Source of the DNA: Glaciecola sp. XM2
Lineage (GTDB): Bacteria > Pseudomonadota > Gammaproteobacteria > Enterobacterales > Alteromonadaceae
Length of the DNA: 64,000 nucleotides
NCBI RefSeq assembly: GCF_018595715.1
Contig: NZ_JAHEOJ010000020.1
Location: forward strand, 62,001-126,000
Direction of reading: 5' to 3'
Position numbers and translations under genes: made by a program. This document shows, in pieces, positions 31,017 to 40,573 of the stretch; position 1 is the first letter of the stretch; the number at the start of each line of letters is the position of its first letter. The notes under the pieces are model-generated. The model made no database searches, was not told the origin of the DNA, and saw nothing but the letters and a program-made list of their open reading frames with translations.

Positions 31017-31589
31017 ATGACAAATACGTCGATGGATATCAGTGAGCAGCTCAAGTGGCTTGGTTGGATTTTAGGCTTCATGCTCATTGTTGAAATAGTG
31101 AATTTACTTACCGGGCGAATGCTGAGTGCATTTGGCGTCATTCCGCGCACGCCATCATCATTAGGCTTTATATTCACGGCGCCCTTTATTCACGGCAGCG
31201 TCACGCACTTTGCATCGAATATGGTGACGCTGGCAGTATTTACCGCGCTGGTATTTCAATTTGGTCGCGTGCGCTTTGTGCAAGTGAGTCTGTTACTTAT
31301 TACATTAACAGGTCTTTTGGTTTGGGTGTTTGGCAGAAGCGCAATACATATTGGCGCGAGCGGCGTCATTTATGGTTACTTTGGATATTTGGTGTTGGCA
31401 GGCATGTTAAGTCGAAAGGTGACACTCACGCTCATTTCAATCTTTGTCGCGATCTTTTATGGCACCATGATCTTCGGTGTTTTACCTTCATCTCCGTATA
31501 TCTCATGGGAATCACATTTGTTTGGCTTTCTTTCAGGTTTGATCGTCGCATATTTTATGAGAGACAAAGCTAAGTCAACTATCGTATAA
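31017..31589 (+). CDS. Rhomboid-family intramembrane serine protease
   Basis: 190 residues with six predicted helices. It has the rhomboid landmarks HGSVTHFASN (oxyanion side), the nucleophile motif GASGVIYG near residue 121 and the catalytic His in SHLFGFLSG. It cuts transmembrane substrates inside the inner membrane. It lies 16 bp after the CYTH/CHAD gene and is probably co-transcribed. Substrates are unknown. Confidence 0.87.
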   Translation: MTNTSMDISEQLKWLGWILGFMLIVEIVNLLTGRMLSAFGVIPRTPSSLGFIFTAPFIHGSVTHFASNMVTLAVFTALVFQFGRVRFVQVSLLLITLTGLLVWVFGRSAIHIGASGVIYGYFGYLVLAGMLSRKVTLTLISIFVAIFYGTMIFGVLPSSPYISWESHLFGFLSGLIVAYFMRDKAKSTIV

Positions 31590-31765
31590 ATCAATGCGAA
31601 CCTTGATAGCGTGTGGCAAATGCTGACAGCGTAAAAGTTTTTCAATAAATTCAGTCGCATACAGCTTTACCGATGAATATCTCTTTTGGTAATCGTTTTT
31701 TAAGATTAACCCCATCGTTTATTTTCAATTTAATTTAGTCAAAAACATCTATATCTTTACGTTTA

Positions 31766-31789
31766 ACGTAATTAAACACGTAATTTAAC
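31766..31789 (+). repeat. Tandem 12-bp repeat upstream of ahpC
   Basis: ACGTAATTAAAC at 31766-31777 is followed immediately by ACGTAATTTAAC at 31778-31789, 27 bp before the ahpC start. It overlaps the expected promoter region. It does not look like a canonical OxyR site; an operator or AT-rich promoter element is possible. Confidence 0.5.
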
Positions 31790-31816
31790 TATCCTAACTA
31801 AAGAGGAAAACTGCAA

Positions 31817-32380
31817 ATGTCAATTATAAACCAGATGATCCCAGACTTTTCTGTTGAAGCGTTTCACAACGGTGAATTTAAAACTATCACTAGTGAAGAT
31901 GTGAAAGGCAAATGGTCAATCTTCTTGTTTTATCCGGCCGATTTTACGTTCGTATGCCCAACTGAACTAGAAGACATGGCAAAAATTCATGACGAACTAC
32001 TTAGTCTTGGTGTAGAAGTATATTCAGTTTCTACTGACTCGCATTTTGTACACAAAGCGTGGCACGATGCATCTGATGCAATCGGTAAAGTCACTTACCC
32101 AATGCTAGCTGATCCGACATTTAAACTTGCTCGTGGATTTGACGTGATGATCGAAGAAGCGGGTCAAGCGCTTCGCGGTACTTTCCTTGCGAACCCTGAA
32201 GGGATTGTGAAGGTTGCTGAAGTTCATGACTTAGGCATTGGTCGTTCTGCTAAAGATATGTTACGTAAAGTAAAAGCGGCGCAGTATGTTGCAAATAACG
32301 ATGGCGAAGTTTGTCCAGCAGCATGGGAAGAAGGTCAAAAAACCTTAACTCCTAGCCTAGACTTAGTGGGTAAAATCTAA
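31817..32380 (+). CDS. ahpC: Alkyl hydroperoxide reductase, peroxiredoxin subunit
   Basis: 187 residues, a typical 2-Cys peroxiredoxin. The peroxidatic Cys47 is in ADFTFVCPTE and the resolving Cys166 in EVCPAAW; the C-terminal LVGKI tail matches enterobacterial AhpC. It reduces hydrogen peroxide and organic peroxides in the cytoplasm and is recycled by AhpF, encoded next. The start follows AAAGAGG with long spacing. Confidence 0.97.
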   Translation: MSIINQMIPDFSVEAFHNGEFKTITSEDVKGKWSIFLFYPADFTFVCPTELEDMAKIHDELLSLGVEVYSVSTDSHFVHKAWHDASDAIGKVTYPMLADPTFKLARGFDVMIEEAGQALRGTFLANPEGIVKVAEVHDLGIGRSAKDMLRKVKAAQYVANNDGEVCPAAWEEGQKTLTPSLDLVGKI

Positions 32381-32402
32381 GCTAGTTGAGCGTAAGACCA
32401 TT

Positions 32403-32425
32403 GGCTCGCAGGTAGTCTGCGAGCC
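32403..32425 (+). terminator. Hairpin between ahpC and ahpF
   Basis: Perfect 9-bp stem GGCTCGCAG/CTGCGAGCC with a 5-nt loop, 22 bp after the ahpC stop. No T-run follows, so it may stabilise ahpC mRNA or lower ahpF expression rather than terminate fully. Confidence 0.55.
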
Positions 32426-32559
32426 ACACTGGGTTAAATGCTTGCGGCTTAGGCTTATATTAGGCTGTAACCTTTTACCCCAACCGTATTTGATTGATAG
32501 ATGAGAGAACTGCAACTTCACTCGCGGGTGAGTGTTGCCTAAATGAAAGGAGCAATATT

Positions 32560-34158
32560 ATGCTTACACAAGATATTCTTAATGCCCTAAAGGGGTATTT
32601 TAAAGACCTTAGTAACGAACTCACCCTTGTCTTACAAACAGGCGAGCACAGCAAGCGTGATGAGCTCAAAGACATGCTGACCCAAATCGCTGGCATTTCT
32701 GAGCACATCACCTTAGAAGAGCGCGATACGCAAGGTGTGTTGCGTTCACCTGTGACCTTCGCTATTGAAGCAAACAACAAGCCAACGGGCATTACCTTCT
32801 CAGGGGTACCGGGTGGTCACGAATTTAATTCGCTCATTTTAGCTATCTTACAAGCTGGCGGTAGCAAGCTAAAATTGGATGATAGTATTCAAAACATGGT
32901 TAAGAAAGTGAATGGTAAGCTCGACTTTCAAGTGTACGTAAGCTTGAGCTGTCATGCCTGTCCAGATGTCGTGCAAGCGATGAATCAATTTGCGCTTTTA
33001 AACGACAATATTAACAGTGAAATGATTGATGGTGCGGTATATCCAGATTTAGTCGATGAAAACAAGATCCAAGGCGTACCCACCGTCTTTTTGAATGGTG
33101 AAGTGTTTGCCAGCGGTAAAGTAGAGATTGCCGGGATCATTGAAAAACTTGGCGTGGTTGCCCCTGAAATCTTGCAGGCTGATGAGAATGCCCCTGAGCT
33201 TCCGCTCCAAGACGTCACGGTCATTGGCGGAGGTCCTGCTGGTGTTGCTGCGGCAATTTACGCTGCACGTAAGGGTGTTAATGTGACCATCATTGCTGAC
33301 CGTTTTGGCGGTCAGGTGAAAGACACTATGGGCATTGAAAACTTGATTTCGGTGCCCACAACAACAGGTCCTGAATTGACGGGTTCTTTGATGAAGCACC
33401 TGAATGAGTATGAGGTGACACTCAAAGAGCACATTCGTGTCGAGAAGATTGAGAAAGGTGTGATTAAGACCCTGACGCTTAGTTCTGGTGAGGTGATTAA
33501 AACCCGCACTCTTATCATAGCAACCGGTGCAAACTGGCGTGAGCTTGGTGTTCCGGGTGAAAAAGAGAACATCGGTAATGGCGTTGCTTATTGTCCGCAC
33601 TGTGATGGACCGTTTTATAAAGGCAAGGATGTTGCGGTCATTGGTGGCGGAAACAGTGGTGTAGAGGCTGCGCTTGATTTAGCCGGCATTGTAAAGTCAG
33701 TAACCGTTTATGAATTTATGCCAACGTTGAAAGCCGACCAAGTACTCATTGATCAATTGATGAAGCGCGACAATGTATCGGTAGTAACCAATGCAGCAAC
33801 TAAGCAAGTACTTGCTGAAAACGGTAAAGTCAATGCCATTGAATACATTGACCGAGTAACTGAAGAAGTGCATCAACAAGCCTTACACGGTATTTTTGTA
33901 CAAATTGGCTTAGTACCTAACTCGAAAGTGGTTGAGGGCGTGGTGGATTTGACGAAGTATGGCGAAGTGGTTATCAATGAAAAAGGCTTAACCAGCGAAG
34001 AAGGCATTTTCGCATGTGGCGACGTTACAACTGTGCCATACAAGCAAATCGTGGTCGCAATGGGTGAAGGTTCAAAAGCTGCATTAGCCGCTTATGATTA
34101 CTTACTGATGCACCCTGTGGAAGTGAGTGAAGAGGCCGGCGAAGAGCAAGCTGCTTAA
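32560..34158 (+). CDS. ahpF: Alkyl hydroperoxide reductase subunit F
   Basis: 532 residues. The N-terminal tandem thioredoxin folds carry SCHACPD (about residue 129-133), then the FAD domain VIGGGPAGVAAAIYAARKG and NADH domain VIGGGNSGVEAALDLA, with the redox-active CPHC at about 345-348. Electrons pass from NADH through FAD to AhpC. Start ATG 32560 is fixed by AAAGGAG at 32546-32552 and by the family N-terminus; a longer in-frame reading from 32494 is unlikely. Confidence 0.96.
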   Translation: MLTQDILNALKGYFKDLSNELTLVLQTGEHSKRDELKDMLTQIAGISEHITLEERDTQGVLRSPVTFAIEANNKPTGITFSGVPGGHEFNSLILAILQAGGSKLKLDDSIQNMVKKVNGKLDFQVYVSLSCHACPDVVQAMNQFALLNDNINSEMIDGAVYPDLVDENKIQGVPTVFLNGEVFASGKVEIAGIIEKLGVVAPEILQADENAPELPLQDVTVIGGGPAGVAAAIYAARKGVNVTIIADRFGGQVKDTMGIENLISVPTTTGPELTGSLMKHLNEYEVTLKEHIRVEKIEKGVIKTLTLSSGEVIKTRTLIIATGANWRELGVPGEKENIGNGVAYCPHCDGPFYKGKDVAVIGGGNSGVEAALDLAGIVKSVTVYEFMPTLKADQVLIDQLMKRDNVSVVTNAATKQVLAENGKVNAIEYIDRVTEEVHQQALHGIFVQIGLVPNSKVVEGVVDLTKYGEVVINEKGLTSEEGIFACGDVTTVPYKQIVVAMGEGSKAALAAYDYLLMHPVEVSEEAGEEQAA

Positions 34159-34196
34159 TAAAAATACGCTTAGATTAACATCAAATGCAATAAAAC

Positions 34197-34236
34197 AAGC
34201 CCTGAAAAGACGAACATACTTTCAGGGCTTTTTTAT
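34197..34236. terminator. Bidirectional terminator between ahpF and the malic enzyme gene
   Basis: AAGCCCTGAAA (34197-34207) pairs with TTTCAGGGCTT (34220-34230), followed by TTTTTATT on the plus strand and TGTTTTATT on the minus strand. It serves both convergent genes. Confidence 0.9.
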
Positions 34237-34239
34237 TGT

Positions 34240-35484
34240 CTAGGCTAGATAGTTTTTAGGCAATTCATCTATTTGCGCCACGCCTGAGTCTATTGCAGCT
34301 TGCGCAACTGCCGTGGCAATGCGCTGGCAAAGACGCGGGTCCATAGGTTTTGGAATAATGTAATCGCGCCCGAAGCTAAGTGACTTTGTATTACTGGCTT
34401 TGAGTACTTCATCAGGAACAGGCTCTTTTGAAATATTCCTCAATGCTTCAACAGCGGCTACCTTCATTTCATCATTGATTTGCGTCGCTCGTACATCCAA
34501 CGCGCCTCTAAAGATAAAGGGGAAGCACAGCACATTATTGACTTGATTTGGATAGTCTGAGCGGCCGGTTGCCATGATTAAATCGTCGCGTACAGCGTTG
34601 GCAAGTTCTGGTTTGATTTCAGGATCGGGGTTAGAGCAGGCAAATACAATAGGCTTGTCTGCCATAAGTTCGAGCACTTCAGGGGGCAGCAAGTCAGGGC
34701 CTGATACGCCCAAGAAAACATCTGCGCCATCCATTACGTCCTCAAGGGTGCGTTTGTCGGTGTTGTTTGCGAACAAGGCTTTATGTTCAGTTAAGTTATC
34801 ACGTCGGGTATGAATGACTCCCTGACGGTCTAGCATGTATATTTTTTCGCGCTGGGCACCGCATTTTATAAGCAGCTCCATGCAAGCAACGGCTGCGGCG
34901 CCGGCACCAAGGCACACAATGCGTACATCTTTGATATTTTTTCCCTGAATCTCTAAGGCATTTAGCATACCTGCGGCGGTGACAATGGCAGTACCGTGTT
35001 GGTCATCATGAAAGATAGGGATTTTGCAGCGTTTAATGAGCTCTTTTTCTATTTCAAAACATTCAGGTGCTTTGATATCTTCAAGATTGATGCCGCCAAA
35101 GGTGTCTGCAATGTTGGCTACCGTGCTAATAAATTCTTCAGTTGTGCGATGTTGCACTTCAATGTCAATGGAATCTAAGCCTGCAAAGCGTTTAAATAGC
35201 AGCGCTTTACCTTCCATCACGGGCTTAGAGGCCAACGGACCTAAGTTGCCAAGGCCCAAAATAGCGGTGCCGTTGGAAATCACCGCAACCATGTTGCCTT
35301 TCGCCGTATATTTGTAAGCAGCGTTTGGGTCAGCTGCAATTTCTTTAACAGGTTCTGCCACACCAGGGCTGTAGGCTAATGCTAAGTCTTCTACATTATC
35401 AGCAGGTACACTTAACTCTACGCTTATTTTTCCGGGGGTTGGCAGGGCATGGTAGTCCAAGGCTTTTTGGCGAAAATCAGACAT
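34240..35484 (-). CDS. Malic enzyme, short form
   Basis: 414 residues, the length of stand-alone malic enzymes without the phosphotransacetylase tail of E. coli MaeB. The catalytic Tyr region LALAYSPGVAEPV, the metal-site FHDDQHGTAIVTAAG and the nucleotide fold VRIVCLGAGAAAVACMELL are present. It decarboxylates malate to pyruvate, producing NADH or NADPH; the cofactor is not assigned here. It ends 3 bp after a shared terminator with ahpF. Confidence 0.93.
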   Translation of the reverse strand: MSDFRQKALDYHALPTPGKISVELSVPADNVEDLALAYSPGVAEPVKEIAADPNAAYKYTAKGNMVAVISNGTAILGLGNLGPLASKPVMEGKALLFKRFAGLDSIDIEVQHRTTEEFISTVANIADTFGGINLEDIKAPECFEIEKELIKRCKIPIFHDDQHGTAIVTAAGMLNALEIQGKNIKDVRIVCLGAGAAAVACMELLIKCGAQREKIYMLDRQGVIHTRRDNLTEHKALFANNTDKRTLEDVMDGADVFLGVSGPDLLPPEVLELMADKPIVFACSNPDPEIKPELANAVRDDLIMATGRSDYPNQVNNVLCFPFIFRGALDVRATQINDEMKVAAVEALRNISKEPVPDEVLKASNTKSLSFGRDYIIPKPMDPRLCQRIATAVAQAAIDSGVAQIDELPKNYLA

Positions 35485-35809
35485 CTCGGATGGGATCCTT
35501 AACTCAGGTGTTGTGTGGAAACGCGCAATGCGTCATCTCGTAAACAACAATAACACAAATATTTTAAGATAAAATCCGAAATCGTATATTCCTATTTGCT
35601 TAGGGATACTGGTAAGACCATGTTTTTAATGAGAAATTAAATCAACATTCATCAGTGTGATGATGGGAATTAATTACAATACTTACGTGAATAGTGGTGT
35701 TTTAACTTAAATCGCAGTCGAATATGGTTAAAGCATTGCAATGCGATTGTCCCTTATTGAGTATTGATGCGGTGGTAAAATACGCACCGCATCAATATGT
35801 TTAAGGTAT
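35485..35809. other. Intergenic region between malic enzyme gene and elbB
   Basis: 325 bp. Apart from the elbB-side hairpin at 35762-35797 it is AT-rich with no recognisable gene or operator; it must hold the malic enzyme promoter on the minus strand. Confidence 0.5.
35762..35797 (-). terminator. Hairpin downstream of elbB
   Basis: TATTGATGCGGTG (35762-35774) and CACCGCATCAATA (35785-35797) form a perfect 13-bp stem with a 10-nt loop, 12 bp beyond the elbB stop. No T-run follows on the minus strand. Confidence 0.6.
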
Positions 35810-36463
35810 TTACTCACACATGTTAAGCACTTCATCAACGAGCTTCTTGATTCCTTCGTCGGCCTGAAGAATGGACTCGGCTAGCATATATGCGGGGGTC
35901 GAAACGAGTTTGTTTGCTTCATCTATGACAATGTCGCGAACGGCACATTCAACATGCTGACCACCCATTGTGTTGATAGCGGCCGCAGTATCAGGATCGG
36001 TGCCTATCGTCGCTTTAGCCGACTCTCCATAAATCAAGGGAATCATTGCTGGGGCGATACAAATATAGCCAGCTGGTTTTTTTGCTTTAGCAAAGCTTTG
36101 TAAGGCTTCAAACGTGCTTTTTTCAATATTGCAGTTTGCACCATTAACGGCAAAGTCCGATAAATTTTTTGCCGCCCCAAACCCACCAGGTACGATAAGC
36201 GCATCAAAAGATGCTGCGTCCAATTCATCAACTGGCTTGATGTCGCCTCTGCTAATCCGCGATGCTTCAATAAGCACATTGCGAGGCTCGCCCATTTCTT
36301 CGCCAGTAATATGGTTAAGCGTGTGCATTTGTGCAACATCGGGCGCGAAGCATTGGTAGGATGCCCCAGCTTTAGCTATGTGCAGAAGGCTAAGAACAGA
36401 CTCTTGGATCTCTGCACCATCGAACACACCACATCCAGATAATACGACAGCCACTTTTTTCAT
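35810..36463 (-). CDS. elbB: ElbB-like DJ-1/PfpI isoprenoid-associated protein
   Basis: 217 residues starting MKKVAVVLSGCGVFDGAEI, with the GGFGAAKNLSDFA loop and nucleophile Cys in GYICIAPAMIP. The family is DJ-1/ThiJ-like; E. coli ElbB has been linked to isoprenoid biosynthesis and shows glyoxalase activity, but its role is unsettled. The start is supported by AAAGGTAC. Confidence 0.9.
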   Translation of the reverse strand: MKKVAVVLSGCGVFDGAEIQESVLSLLHIAKAGASYQCFAPDVAQMHTLNHITGEEMGEPRNVLIEASRISRGDIKPVDELDAASFDALIVPGGFGAAKNLSDFAVNGANCNIEKSTFEALQSFAKAKKPAGYICIAPAMIPLIYGESAKATIGTDPDTAAAINTMGGQHVECAVRDIVIDEANKLVSTPAYMLAESILQADEGIKKLVDEVLNMCE

Positions 36464-36633
36464 TTTGTGTACCTTTAATTTTTTAGAAAATCGTCTGTGA
36501 TAAATATAGCGAGCCTACATATAGGTGTAAAGCGCGAAGCGAGAAGGACGTGTCATAGCAATGGATTGCATTGATACTCTTAAAAAGAGGTTTCAAATGT
36601 GTCCCTGTCAGTGAGGACGAAAGAGAGGCATAA

Positions 36634-36659
36634 AAAAAGGCGCTTAGTAGCGCCTTTTT
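36634..36659 (-). terminator. Terminator of rpmE
   Basis: AAAAAGGCGC/GCGCCTTTTT, a 10-bp stem with a 6-nt loop and flanking A/T runs, 16 bp beyond the rpmE stop codon. Confidence 0.9.
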
Positions 36660-36675
36660 GTTGTAAATGTTTAGC

Positions 36676-36888
36676 TTACTTTTTACCAAGTGCACCAAAA
36701 CGCTTCTTGAAGCGGTCAACACGACCACCAGTGTCAACGTTACGTTGCTTACCAGTGTAAAACGGGTGACAAGATGAACATACGTCCAAGAAGATGTCTT
36801 TGTTTAGTGTTGAGCGAATGTCCATTACGTTTCCGCAAGAGCAAGTGGCTTTTATCTCATTGTACTGAGGATGGATACCGTCTTTCAT
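36676..36888 (-). CDS. rpmE: 50S ribosomal protein L31 (zinc-binding type)
   Basis: 70 residues starting [20 protein letters not shown], with CSCG and [14 protein letters not shown] providing the Cys ligands of the zinc form and the conserved tail VDRFKKRFG. This is the zinc-containing paralogue rather than the zinc-free type induced on starvation. Monocistronic, with its own terminator. Confidence 0.97.
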   Translation of the reverse strand: MKDGIHPQYNEIKATCSCGNVMDIRSTLNKDIFLDVCSSCHPFYTGKQRNVDTGGRVDRFKKRFGALGKK

Positions 36889-37035
36889 TGGATTACCTAC
36901 CGTTAGGCCGCCTCGCTATACAACCCGAAGTCGCACACCAAGCGTGTTAAGTTAAAATACCCCGCGCAATCACGCACGAAGCAGTAAATTTCGAGCGCGG
37001 AGTGTACTTGATCTATACCTTTCGGTCAATAGGCT

Positions 37036-37995
37036 TTAGCCATCGGCATTAATTTTTTCAATCAACGCTGCTTTGGTTGCTTCAGCCTTGCCGGTAGTGA
37101 CCTGACACGTTCCGGCTGCCTGATGCCCACCGCCGCCAAAGGTTAGGCATAGCTCGCCTACGTTGGTGTTGGAGGTCTTATTCAAAATAGACTTGCCAAT
37201 CGCAAACACGGTGTTACGTTTTTTAACCCCCCACATCAAGTGCATAGATATATTACACTGTTCAAACAATGCATAAATGATGAAGCGATTGCCTGCATAA
37301 ATAGTCTCTTGTTCGCGCAGGTCTAGCAAGGCTAAATTACCATATATGGTTGTACATTGTTTCAGCTGTGTTTCAAATTGTTCTTTGTGAGAATTATAAA
37401 GCTCTACGCGCTCGTGCACATCAGGTAAGGCGATGATTTCGTCAATCGTGTGATCGCGGCAGTAGTCAATAAGCTCCATCATAAGATGATAATTCGAGAT
37501 TCTAAACTCTCTAAAGCGACCTAACCCGGTGCGGCTGTCCATAATAAAATTAAGTAACACCCAACCTGTGGGGTTGAGAATTTCATCTCGGCTAAACTGC
37601 GCTGCATCTGCTTTATCTACCGCTTCCATCATGTCATCCCATGCCTCAGGGAAAACATCTCTTCCGCCATAGTAATCGTATACTACTCGCGCGGCCGATG
37701 GCGCCTTTGGATCAATAATGTGATTAACGGTTTTATTTGCACTATTACGCGTCACTTCACTTAAGTGATGATCAAATGCTACATGGCAACCGGGCACGTA
37801 CGGAAGATTTGTGGTGATGTCGTTTGGCGTAATTTCAATAATGCCATCTTGCATATCTTTAGGATGGACGAATTTTATTTCATCAATTAACCCTAGTTCT
37901 TTTAATAAAACTGCACAAACAAGACCATCAAAATCGCTGCGCGTGACTAATCTAAATTTACTTTCTACCGACGTTGCTAATGCTGACACGACCAT
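37036..37995 (-). CDS. DHH-family phosphoesterase
   Basis: 319 residues. The N-terminal DHH domain carries TRSDFDGLVCAVLL and DHHLSE (metal ligands); the C-terminal DHHA1-like domain ends in the GGGGHQAAGTCQV motif. Relatives include RecJ, nanoRNases and exopolyphosphatases, and the exact substrate is open. It is a single gene on the minus strand, divergent from priA. Confidence 0.82.
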   Translation of the reverse strand: MVVSALATSVESKFRLVTRSDFDGLVCAVLLKELGLIDEIKFVHPKDMQDGIIEITPNDITTNLPYVPGCHVAFDHHLSEVTRNSANKTVNHIIDPKAPSAARVVYDYYGGRDVFPEAWDDMMEAVDKADAAQFSRDEILNPTGWVLLNFIMDSRTGLGRFREFRISNYHLMMELIDYCRDHTIDEIIALPDVHERVELYNSHKEQFETQLKQCTTIYGNLALLDLREQETIYAGNRFIIYALFEQCNISMHLMWGVKKRNTVFAIGKSILNKTSNTNVGELCLTFGGGGHQAAGTCQVTTGKAEATKAALIEKINADG

Positions 37996-38216
37996 TCTCC
38001 AAGGATGTTACATTTGCAAACAAGCATACTGTAGAGAGCACAGTTTTAAGGTATCAACAAATATACAAGCGCCAATATCGCAAACATCAAAAGCGCTTGC
38101 ATGTCTGTGTGACAAATTTAGTTAAGCAACATAAAGTCACCTAAGCCCACGTGAAATGTGTGTGGTAGAGCGACTTACTTGTTGTTATTCTTCATGCTAT
38201 CTGACGTAGCAATAAA

Positions 38217-40424
38217 ATGATAAACAAAGTGACGTTTCAACTTGTGCAAGTTGCACTTCCTGTGCCACTGCGTAAAACATTCGATTACCTGGTACCTAGC
38301 GAAGAAACCTTAAATGAAAGCTGGGTAGGGTGTCGTGTGCGGGTGCCGTTTGGGCGGCGTGAACAAGTGGGAGTTGTGCTTGCTATTGGCACTGAGTCTT
38401 CCATCGATGCGGACAAGCTAAAATACATCACTGAGAAGCTCGACGACTCGCCGGTTATCAACAAAGCTCTTTTAGAGCTAGGTCGCTGGATGGCGCAATT
38501 TTACTTGCATCCTATTGGCGAAGTATTTGCCACCATGCTCCCCACAGCGCTACGAAAAGGGCAAGCAGCCACCTTGCCTGATATTGAGATACTAGAAAAA
38601 CGGTTTTCAAATTCTCAAGAGCTTGCCCAAACCCTCTCTAACGCCAAGCGTCAGTTGGCACTTTGCAATGAACTCGATTATACCTCTGTGCCACTGTCGC
38701 AAGCAAAAGCTAGATATTCAAGTGCTGTGGTAAAAGGCCTTATCGAGAAAGGTTTAGCTGAAGTGCAACTGACCTCAAATAAAGGCATCGCTGCTTGGCC
38801 TGAACGCCTTCATATTGCTGCGCCAATGCGCGCAAATGTAGAGCAGAGTATTGCCATTTCTGCTGTCAATGAAGCCAGTGGTTTTGCGACATTTTTGCTA
38901 GAGGGGGTAACCGGTAGCGGCAAAACAGAAGTTTATCTGCAGGTCATTGAACCGGTGCTGCGTCGTGGTCGACAGGTACTTATTTTAGTGCCAGAGATTG
39001 GCCTAACACCACAAACCGTTGCACGATTCGAAAAACGTTTTGGCGACATCGTAGGGGTGATGCATTCTGGCTTAAACGATGCCCAGCGGCTCAGCGTTTG
39101 GCAGCAAGCCATCGCAAATCAGGTTGGGATTATCATTGGCACGCGCTCTTCGATTTTTACCCCTATGCTTACGCCAGGGATGATTATAGTGGATGAAGAA
39201 CACGACGAATCGTTCAAACAACAAGACAAGCTTAAGTATCATGCGCGAGACATTGCGGTGTATCGCGCCAAACAGCTGAATGTGCCGCTGATTATGGGCA
39301 GCGCCACACCATCGCTAGAAACCTTATGTAATGCGTTTAGTAAAAAATATCATCACCTACAGTTAACTGAGCGAGCAGCCAGTGCAACCATGCCTGCGCA
39401 AATGTTGCTGAATATTACCGGGCAGCACCTTCAATACGGTATCGCACCTGGGTTACTTGATAAGATGAAGGTGCAACTTCAGCAGGGCAATCAAGTGATT
39501 GTGTTTGTGCACCGCCGCGGTTTTGCGCCAGCGCTGATTTGCCACCAGTGCGGGCATGTAGAAACGTGTATTGATTGCGATAACCCTTACACAGTGCATA
39601 AAGTCACCAACAATATGCAATGTCATCGCTGTGCCCAGCATAAGCCCATCGTTCAAAAATGCTCACAGTGTGGCAACACCTCCCTTGACACATTTGGCCT
39701 AGGTACCGAACAAATTGAACAAGGTCTTCAAGCGTTGTTTCCTGATTATTCCTGCGTGCGAATTGATAGTGATTCGACGCGAGGTAAAAATAAGCTCACT
39801 AATTTGCTTGAACAAATCAATCGCGGCGAACACCAAATTTTAATTGGAACACAAATTCTGTCGAAGGGTCATCATTTCGAAAATGTCACCATGGCTGTGA
39901 TTGTTAATGCGGATGGGGCCTTGTTCAGCGCAGATTTCCGTGCGCCAGAAAAGTTAGGTCAATTAATTACGCAGCTAAGTGGGCGTGCCGGCAGAGCAAA
40001 CAAACCCGGAGAGGTATGGTTACAAACGCATCAGCCTCAACATCCGCTACTGCAAGATTTGGTGCAAAATGGCTTTGCAGATTATGCTCGTACCTTATTG
40101 TTAGAGCGAGAGCATGCTAACTTGCCACCTTATCAACATCAAATTCTGTTACGCGCAGAATCAGCACATGTATTTCTTCTCAATCCATTTTTAGATTATG
40201 CACAAGGGCTTTTATCGCAATTCGCTAAGTTAAAGATGATAGGACCTTTGCCCTGTGGGATTGAAAAAAAGCAGGGGCGATATCGTTTCATGCTGATCGT
40301 ACAATCGACTTCAAGACAATATCTGCATGGAGCAATGCAAAATGCGTTAGAGGCCCTAGAAAGCCATCCTAATAGTCCTAAAATCCGTTGGAGCATAGAC
40401 GTTGCACCTCTTGATTTTACGTAA
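38217..40424 (+). CDS. priA: Primosomal replication helicase PriA
   Basis: 735 residues: 3'-DNA-binding N-terminus, helicase core with Walker A GVTGSGKTE (about residues 231-239) and DEEH at about 325-328, and an inserted zinc-binding segment with eight Cys (CHQCGHVETCIDC and CSQCGN). It restarts collapsed replication forks. Followed by a SPOR protein and hslVU in the usual gammaproteobacterial order. The ribosome-binding site is weak. Confidence 0.96.
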   Translation: MINKVTFQLVQVALPVPLRKTFDYLVPSEETLNESWVGCRVRVPFGRREQVGVVLAIGTESSIDADKLKYITEKLDDSPVINKALLELGRWMAQFYLHPIGEVFATMLPTALRKGQAATLPDIEILEKRFSNSQELAQTLSNAKRQLALCNELDYTSVPLSQAKARYSSAVVKGLIEKGLAEVQLTSNKGIAAWPERLHIAAPMRANVEQSIAISAVNEASGFATFLLEGVTGSGKTEVYLQVIEPVLRRGRQVLILVPEIGLTPQTVARFEKRFGDIVGVMHSGLNDAQRLSVWQQAIANQVGIIIGTRSSIFTPMLTPGMIIVDEEHDESFKQQDKLKYHARDIAVYRAKQLNVPLIMGSATPSLETLCNAFSKKYHHLQLTERAASATMPAQMLLNITGQHLQYGIAPGLLDKMKVQLQQGNQVIVFVHRRGFAPALICHQCGHVETCIDCDNPYTVHKVTNNMQCHRCAQHKPIVQKCSQCGNTSLDTFGLGTEQIEQGLQALFPDYSCVRIDSDSTRGKNKLTNLLEQINRGEHQILIGTQILSKGHHFENVTMAVIVNADGALFSADFRAPEKLGQLITQLSGRAGRANKPGEVWLQTHQPQHPLLQDLVQNGFADYARTLLLEREHANLPPYQHQILLRAESAHVFLLNPFLDYAQGLLSQFAKLKMIGPLPCGIEKKQGRYRFMLIVQSTSRQYLHGAMQNALEALESHPNSPKIRWSIDVAPLDFT

Positions 40425-40573
40425 ATAGCGCAAATTTACGAGCAAGCAATTGAAAACTTCCTTATACTTTGCTGCTGAGTAATATTGAGATACGCGCACC
40501 GGGCATTAGAACCCGCTTCGTATATTACGAAGATACACAAAGCGCATGTATCGTGTTTGATTAGAGGGGAATT

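Noticed and set aside
31590-31816. OxyR site upstream of ahpC
   Set aside because: I looked for the ATAG-N7-CTAT-type pattern and could not place it; only a tandem 12-bp repeat is clear.
36483-36737. 84-codon minus-strand frame overlapping rpmE and its terminator
   Set aside because: It reads through the rpmE terminator and overlaps rpmE in another frame; no family resemblance.
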